Assembly (NCBI GenBank): GCA_016218635.1
Contig: JACRDJ010000161.1
Coordinates: 1-5,108, forward strand
Reading direction: 5' to 3'
DNA length: 5,108 nucleotides
From: Candidatus Iainarchaeum sp.
GTDB taxonomy: Archaea; Iainarchaeota; Iainarchaeia; Iainarchaeales; JAFGBZ01
A program made the translations under genes and the position numbers. The number at the start of each line of letters is the position of its first letter. Position 1 is the first letter of the stretch. Positions 4,327 to 5,108 of the stretch are shown here, one piece after another. A model generated the notes under the pieces. It ran no database searches. It saw only the letters and a program-made list of their open reading frames with translations, and was not told the DNA's origin.

Positions 4327-4857
4327 ATGCCCATTCTTTCCCGTGAAACCATTTTGGAGAAAATCAGCAGCCGGGAGATTGTTCTCCGTCCGTTCCGGGA
4401 AGACCACGTTCAGCCGGCTTCCGTGGATCTCTGTATTTCTGATGATTTTTTGCAGGTGGATGATTCCCAGCAGTCCGTCATTGATTTTTCAACCGAAATT
4501 CAGTATAAGTCCGTTCATGCGCAGGAAATCATTCTGCCACCTAAATCGTTTATTCTGGCCAAGACCCTTGAATACCTTGAGGTTCCCCTGGATTTGACGG
4601 CATTCGTGGAAGGCCGCAGTTCCATTGGGCGCCTGGGTCTCTTCATTCAGAATGCAGGGTGGATTGATTCCGGATTCAAGGGCACCATTACCCTGGAACT
4701 CTTTAATGCCAACAGCGTTCCCATCCGTCTTCAGGCCGGCAAACGTGTTTGTCAGCTGGTTTTTATGACACTCGACCGAAAGCTTAAGCAGGGTTATTCC
4801 GGCAAGTATCAGGGCCAGCTGGACGTGACCGGCAGCCGCATCAACCACGAAAAGTAG
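4327..4857 (+). CDS. dcd: dCTP deaminase (possibly bifunctional dCTP deaminase/dUTPase)
   Basis: The 176-aa cytosolic enzyme should deaminate dCTP to dUTP, feeding dTMP synthesis. It shows the family motifs in order: QPASVDLCISDDF (29-41), EGRSSIGRLGLF (95-106), NAGWIDSGFKGTITLELFN (109-127), LQAGKRVCQLVF (135-146) and YSGKYQGQ (157-164). Ser99, Arg102 and Glu124 align with the active-site Ser, Arg and Glu of known deaminases. The AGWID.GFKG version resembles the Methanocaldococcus enzyme, which also hydrolyses dUTP, more than the E. coli AHRIDPGW version. Whether this protein does both steps cannot be read from the sequence. The length fits the family. The ATG at 4327 has no clear ribosome-binding site but sits at leaderless distance from a TATA-like box. 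A MazG-like gene follows after 6 bases, very likely in the same transcript. Confidence 0.95.
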   Translation: MPILSRETILEKISSREIVLRPFREDHVQPASVDLCISDDFLQVDDSQQSVIDFSTEIQYKSVHAQEIILPPKSFILAKTLEYLEVPLDLTAFVEGRSSIGRLGLFIQNAGWIDSGFKGTITLELFNANSVPIRLQAGKRVCQLVFMTLDRKLKQGYSGKYQGQLDVTGSRINHEK

Positions 4858-4863
4858 GATTTT

Positions 4864-5108
4864 ATGGATTATTCACGGGTTCGTGAGGAAATGCTGCGCA
4901 TTCGCCGGGAACGCGAATGGGACCGGCTGGACAATGCCAAGGATTTGGCGGAATCCATGATTCTGGAAGCTGCCGAACTCCTCGAGCATTTTTTGTGGAA
5001 AAAGGACGCCGACATCGCGGCCACTTTGCAGGACCCCATTAAACGGGAACAGATTGAGGACGAAGTGGCGGACATTCTGGTCAACATCATCTGCTTCTGC
5101 GATTATGC
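4864..5108 (+). CDS. MazG-like nucleotide pyrophosphohydrolase, N-terminal part (cut by window end)
   Basis: Eighty-one complete codons are visible before the window ends. The protein is predicted to be all-alpha and to split a (d)NTP into the monophosphate and pyrophosphate. REREWDRLDNAKDLAESM (15-32) is the typical first helix region. EAAE (35-38) supplies the ExxE metal-binding pair, with WKK (45-47) after it, and EVAD (67-70) supplies the ExxD pair. This matches the MazG / dCTP pyrophosphatase / dimeric dUTPase superfamily, and the form with Trp19 and Trp45 resembles the short dCTPase-like group. The start ATG is 6 bases after the dcd stop with only a weak AGGAT upstream, suggesting translation coupled to dcd. 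The neighbour makes dUTP from dCTP, so either nucleotide is a plausible substrate. The C-terminal part is not seen. Confidence 0.88.
   Translation, partial: MDYSRVREEMLRIRREREWDRLDNAKDLAESMILEAAELLEHFLWKKDADIAATLQDPIKREQIEDEVADILVNIICFCDY

Noticed and set aside
4489..4848. 119-aa open frame antisense to dcd
   Set aside because: It mirrors the conserved dcd coding region, and its translation shows no motif.

Overview
The window looks like chromosomal DNA from an archaeon. Several start codons have an A/T-rich TATA-like box centred about 26-34 bases upstream and little or no leader. One internal gene has a GGTGAT ribosome-binding site. The serine tRNA is class II with a G discriminator and no encoded CCA. 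The FKBP is the long SlyD-like type, and the dCTP deaminase resembles the methanogen form. A DPANN lineage is a guess from gene content and compactness and cannot be proven here. I see no insertion sequence, phage gene or CRISPR array.

Left part (1-1978): a minus-strand FKBP-type prolyl isomerase with a lipoprotein signal, then a divergent plus-strand RecB/Cas4-like nuclease with an Fe-S cysteine set. The nuclease converges on, and overlaps by 27 bp, a minus-strand Nudix hydrolase whose Nudix box is degenerate. The Nudix start is best placed at 1978, because a TATA-like box lies inside the longer reading frame.

Middle (1979-3632): two very small plus-strand genes form an apparent operon: a 42-aa, extremely acidic protein and a 53-aa protein with a CxxC...CxxxC zinc-finger signature of the TRASH/FCS kind. 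An MscS-family mechanosensitive channel with a basic helical insertion in its cytoplasmic domain follows.

Right part (3633-5108): a gene-free stretch holds three tandem stem-loops between the channel gene and a minus-strand tRNA-Ser(GCU). A small three-helix membrane protein of unknown function follows, then dcd (dCTP deaminase) and, 6 bases later, a MazG-like nucleotide pyrophosphohydrolase cut by the window end. The dcd/MazG-like pair and the Nudix protein suggest nucleotide-pool control. dCTP deaminase makes dUTP, and the all-alpha pyrophosphohydrolase next door could remove dUTP or dCTP. That link is inference.

No complete new defence or mobile system is evident. The most interesting items are the two small genes, the possible second start inside the FKBP gene, the altered Nudix box and the tandem hairpins beside the tRNA.
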